Positions 41,630 through 43,707 of a DNA stretch of 43,707 nt are shown piece by piece; within the stretch, counting starts at the first letter, position 1; each line of letters opens with the position of its first letter. The notes under the pieces were generated by a model, which had not been told where the DNA came from, did no database searches, and saw nothing but the letters and a program-made list of their open reading frames with translations. The translations under genes were made by a program, and so were the position numbers. The stretch is from positions 1 through 43,707 of the forward strand of contig NZ_PPTF01000023.1 in the NCBI RefSeq assembly GCF_002902845.1. Direction: 5' to 3'. Source of the DNA: Chromobacterium sinusclupearum (lineage in GTDB: Bacteria; Pseudomonadota; Gammaproteobacteria; Burkholderiales; Chromobacteriaceae).

Positions 41630-41694
41630 TTCGCTCGTATCTCCGGGAAAGCGCGATGCGCATGGCGCACCGCGCTGGTTTCAAGACAGTTGGC

Positions 41695-42069
41695 TTATTC
41701 GACGACCTTCCGCAGCGACATCAGCTTGATATCGCGGCGAGCTTCGTTTTCCACGCCGTATTTCTCGCCGACTTCCAGCGTGAAGCAGTCCAGGTAGCTC
41801 ACGCGTTTGCCGCCCGGCGCCAGCGGGAACTCGGTCAGCTTGGCGCCTTCGATCGCTTCCCAGTCGATCTCGCCGCTCAGCGGAATGGAGACGGTCACGG
41901 CCAGTTCGTATTCCGACACGCCGCGGGCGAAGCCTTTGGCGCGGCCGCTGGAGTTCATGGTTTTCACCAGCTTGCGGCCGGTTTTGCTGCTGACGTTGAG
42001 GTCGATGACATCGATTTCCTGGCCGTCCACTTCCAGGACGATGGAGCCTGCGTATTCTTTGAGAGCCAT
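41695..42069 (-). CDS. Phage tail tube protein (Mu gpM type)
   Basis: A 124-aa tube subunit that stacks inside the contractile sheath. Family parts are GSIVLEVDGQEIDVIDLNVS, SSKTGRKLVKTMNSSGRAKG, VSEYELAVTVSIPLSGEIDW and the closing FTLEVGEKYGVENEARRDI. Length matches Mu gpM (about 118). AAGGAAAGACTC precedes ATG 42069. It lies between sheath and the tape-slot gene with 66-bp gaps on both sides; neither gap has room for a chaperone gene. Confidence 0.87.
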   Translation of the reverse strand: MALKEYAGSIVLEVDGQEIDVIDLNVSSKTGRKLVKTMNSSGRAKGFARGVSEYELAVTVSIPLSGEIDWEAIEGAKLTEFPLAPGGKRVSYLDCFTLEVGEKYGVENEARRDIKLMSLRKVVE

Positions 42070-42135
42070 GAGTCTTTCCTTGTGGGTTCTAGAGAAGGGG
42101 CCGACCGGCGGCGCCGGCCGGCAAAGGGGAGAGCG

Positions 42136-43560
42136 TTACAGCAAGAGATCGATGCGGCCGGCGAACACGTGCAGGCCGTTGACCACGTCCACCGGGATTT
42201 TGGCGTCCAGGCGGTTGGCGTCCTGCAGATCGCGTTCCACGATCAGGCCGGCCTTGTTGGCTTCCACCTGTTCGATGATTTCCAGCTCTTCCAGCTTGTA
42301 CAGCACGTCCAGCAGCTCGGAGCGGACCTTGGACGGCGTGCGGTCGGACAGCTTTTCGCGCGGGAAGCGCAGCGCGATGCGCTCGCGGCAGGCGCGGCGC
42401 ACGTAGTCCAGGGTGCGGATGGTGGTGATATCCAGCAGCGACACGTCGTCCACGCCCTGCGCATCCTTGGTGTAGGTGCTGATGGCGCGCACGATCTGCA
42501 CGCGGTTGCCGGCGGCCACCTCCAGCGGGGTCACGCCGTTGTACAGCGCGCTTTCCTGCTCGGTGCGGGTGGTGCGGTAGGCCAGGTCCACCACGTCCAG
42601 GCCTGGCAGCTCCAGCGTGTTCAGCGGACGGGCCGGATCTTCCTCGCTAGCGATCACCGCGGCGTAGGCGGCGGCGATGTCGCCCGGCAGCTTGGCGGAG
42701 CCGCGATACCAGGCGGCGGTGATGCGGCCGCTGTCCAGTTTGGCGGACAGGGCGCTGGCGTCGGCCAGCGCGCCGGTGCTGGCGATCACGCCGATGGCGC
42801 CGCGCTGCTCCAGCGGGCCGGACACGAAATCCAGATGGGCGCGCAGCGCGGTCAGCGCGGCATCGCCGGTGAACGGGCTGGCGATGATCTGATGGCCGCC
42901 GCTGGCTACGGCGGACAGGGCCGGCGCGATGTCCGGATCGCCGGCGCCGCCCTTCATCGGCGCGACGACGACGCCGAGGCCAGCGATCTGCTCCTGCGCC
43001 TTCAGCGCGATGGCGTTGCCCAGGCTGCCCTTGTGGCGGGCGGTGAGGGTCAGCACTTCCTTGGCCGCGACAGCCGTGATCGGCAGGTCGGTCAGCTTGG
43101 CCAGCGCGGCCTGAGCGTTGGCGGCGATCTTGGGCGCGTCGTCGCCGGCGGCGACGGCGACGTCCACGCGGGCGGCGCCGATGTACAGGCTCAGCACGCC
43201 GGCGGCGGTGGCCGGGCCGCTGAAGGTGAAGCTGCCGGCGGCCGGCACGCCGGCGGCATTGTCATCGACGGCGATCACCGTCAGCTGCAGGTAGGGGTTG
43301 GCATTGATGGCGGCGCGCGCCATCAGGTGGGCGAAGGAACCGCGGCCGAAAGCCTGGGCGGCCTGCTCGTCGCTGAACACGTCCAGCGCGGCCAGCGCCG
43401 GCTGGGCGGCGGTATCGGCCAGGCGCTGGCCGATCACCAGCACGCGTTGCGGATTGCCCGGCAGCGTGCGCACCGCCAGTTTGGTGTTGAACTCGAAGTA
43501 CTTGCCCGGCTTGCGGATCGAGGCCGGAATCTGGTCGAAGCTGATGTTGGGGCTGGCCAT
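42136..43560 (-). CDS. Contractile tail sheath protein (Mu gpL type)
   Basis: A 474-aa sheath subunit. The N-terminus ISFDQIPASIRKPGKYFEFN is diagnostic of the Mu/P2 sheath family. The middle has GSLGNAIALKAQEQ and SALYNGVTPLEVAAGNRVQI, and the C-terminal core reads LLDITTIRTLDYVRRACRER and FPREKLSDRTPSKVRSELLD. Contraction of the sheath drives the tube through the envelope. CAGGAG lies nine bases before ATG 43560. Length and motifs are normal, which argues that the tail is functional. Confidence 0.92.
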   Translation of the reverse strand: MASPNISFDQIPASIRKPGKYFEFNTKLAVRTLPGNPQRVLVIGQRLADTAAQPALAALDVFSDEQAAQAFGRGSFAHLMARAAINANPYLQLTVIAVDDNAAGVPAAGSFTFSGPATAAGVLSLYIGAARVDVAVAAGDDAPKIAANAQAALAKLTDLPITAVAAKEVLTLTARHKGSLGNAIALKAQEQIAGLGVVVAPMKGGAGDPDIAPALSAVASGGHQIIASPFTGDAALTALRAHLDFVSGPLEQRGAIGVIASTGALADASALSAKLDSGRITAAWYRGSAKLPGDIAAAYAAVIASEEDPARPLNTLELPGLDVVDLAYRTTRTEQESALYNGVTPLEVAAGNRVQIVRAISTYTKDAQGVDDVSLLDITTIRTLDYVRRACRERIALRFPREKLSDRTPSKVRSELLDVLYKLEELEIIEQVEANKAGLIVERDLQDANRLDAKIPVDVVNGLHVFAGRIDLLL

Positions 43561-43637
43561 GAGGAAAAGCTCCTGATTTGGCGGTTGGGAAAGGAGCCGC
43601 GCCGAGCGGCGCGGCGAGGGGAAAGGCGTGGGCGGCT

Positions 43638-43707
43638 TCAGGCTTTGGGGGCGTTGACGACGTCCTGGGCCTTGACGCCGGCGGAGCCGGCGACGTTGTA
43701 ATTGAGT
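43638..43707 (-). CDS. C-terminal fragment of an upstream tail-module gene
   Basis: An open frame enters from the right edge and ends at TGA 43638-43640; only 22 codons are visible (LNYNVAGSAGVKAQDVVNAP, then KA). In Mu the genes upstream of the sheath are small connector and DUF2635/DUF1834 proteins, but the fragment is too short to assign. It ends 77 bp before the sheath start. Confidence 0.4.
   Translation of the reverse strand, partial: LNYNVAGSAGVKAQDVVNAPKA

Larger units (their letters stand above)
30581..43707 (-). mobile_element. Mu-like contractile tail module (prophage or tailocin), incomplete
   Basis: Twelve contiguous minus-strand genes follow the Mu late tail order: sheath, tube, a tape-measure-slot gene, gp43, gp44, gp45, gp46, gp47, gp48, then fibre, fibre assembly and second fibre. 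Several adjacent pairs overlap by one to four bases. No integrase, transposase, capsid, terminase, holin or DNA invertase gene is inside the window, but the module is cut by the right edge. The left boundary is sharp, 66 bp from the EamA gene. Base composition of most genes equals the host, while the second fibre and the tape-slot gene look poorer in GC. Confidence 0.85.

Noticed and set aside
41656..43701. 681-aa plus-strand reading frame opposite sheath and tube genes
   Set aside because: Antisense shadow of recognisable sheath and tube proteins; low-complexity Gly/Gln/His/Arg composition.
1..43707. tRNA or rRNA genes
   Set aside because: No cloverleaf with the usual TTCRANNC arm or rRNA sequence was noticed on either strand; an attachment-site tRNA near the tail cluster was specifically looked for and not seen.

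Overview
The window is GC-rich and densely coded. It looks like part of the chromosome of a betaproteobacterium of the order Neisseriales, most likely Chromobacterium or a close relative. This rests on overall gene content and codon style (complete hut locus, fused indolepyruvate oxidoreductase, RarD, DUF3141 and VF530 proteins); no 16S or other decisive marker is present. Four sites that match or nearly match the ParB binding site parS lie between 4.3 and 30.6 kb, which suggests the segment is in the origin-proximal part of the chromosome.

Region 1 (1-5.7 kb) holds plus-strand housekeeping and stress genes: a PhaC-like DUF3141 hydrolase, a VF530 DNA-binding protein, a DUF4337 membrane protein, a beta-class glutathione S-transferase, a MazG-like pyrophosphohydrolase and a Sir2 deacylase. 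A 270-bp TA-flanked palindromic repeat occurs three times in the window: partial at 1-141, complete at 5436-5705, and complete but inverted at 25165-25434. Region 2 (5.7-17.7 kb) holds a lipoprotein, the giant fused indolepyruvate:ferredoxin oxidoreductase with a clear promoter and operator, RarD, a pair of tandem paralogous small membrane proteins, a 61-aa protein overlapping a double-GNAT protein, an M3 metallopeptidase, a zinc-ribbon protein, a hexose-6-phosphate mutarotase and an Mpo1-like protein.

Region 3 (17.7-24.7 kb) is the histidine utilisation locus hutC-hutI-hutG-hutU-(lipocalin-like)-hutH. It degrades histidine to glutamate plus formamide, and has palindromic sites before hutI that fit HutC control. 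Region 4 (24.8-30.5 kb) carries a small membrane protein, a questin-oxidase-like protein, a TyrB-type aminotransferase (a possible partner of the indolepyruvate oxidoreductase in aromatic amino acid breakdown), another small membrane protein, a GNAT enzyme, an AlaX-like editing protein and an EamA transporter.

Region 5 (30.58 kb to the right edge, all minus strand) is a Mu-like contractile tail module in the usual order sheath, tube, (tape-measure slot), gp43, gp44, gp45, gp46, gp47, gp48, fibre, fibre assembly, second fibre. Its most striking feature is the 677-aa gene in the tape-measure slot. It encodes a GH19 lysozyme/chitinase domain, a Pro/Ala-rich repeat linker, an NlpC/P60 peptidase domain, a second Pro/Ala-rich linker and a short tape-measure-like C-terminus. 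No separate tail-assembly chaperone or ordinary helical tape measure is visible. No capsid, terminase, integrase or transposase gene is inside the window, so prophage, tailocin and another contractile particle cannot be told apart from this sequence alone.
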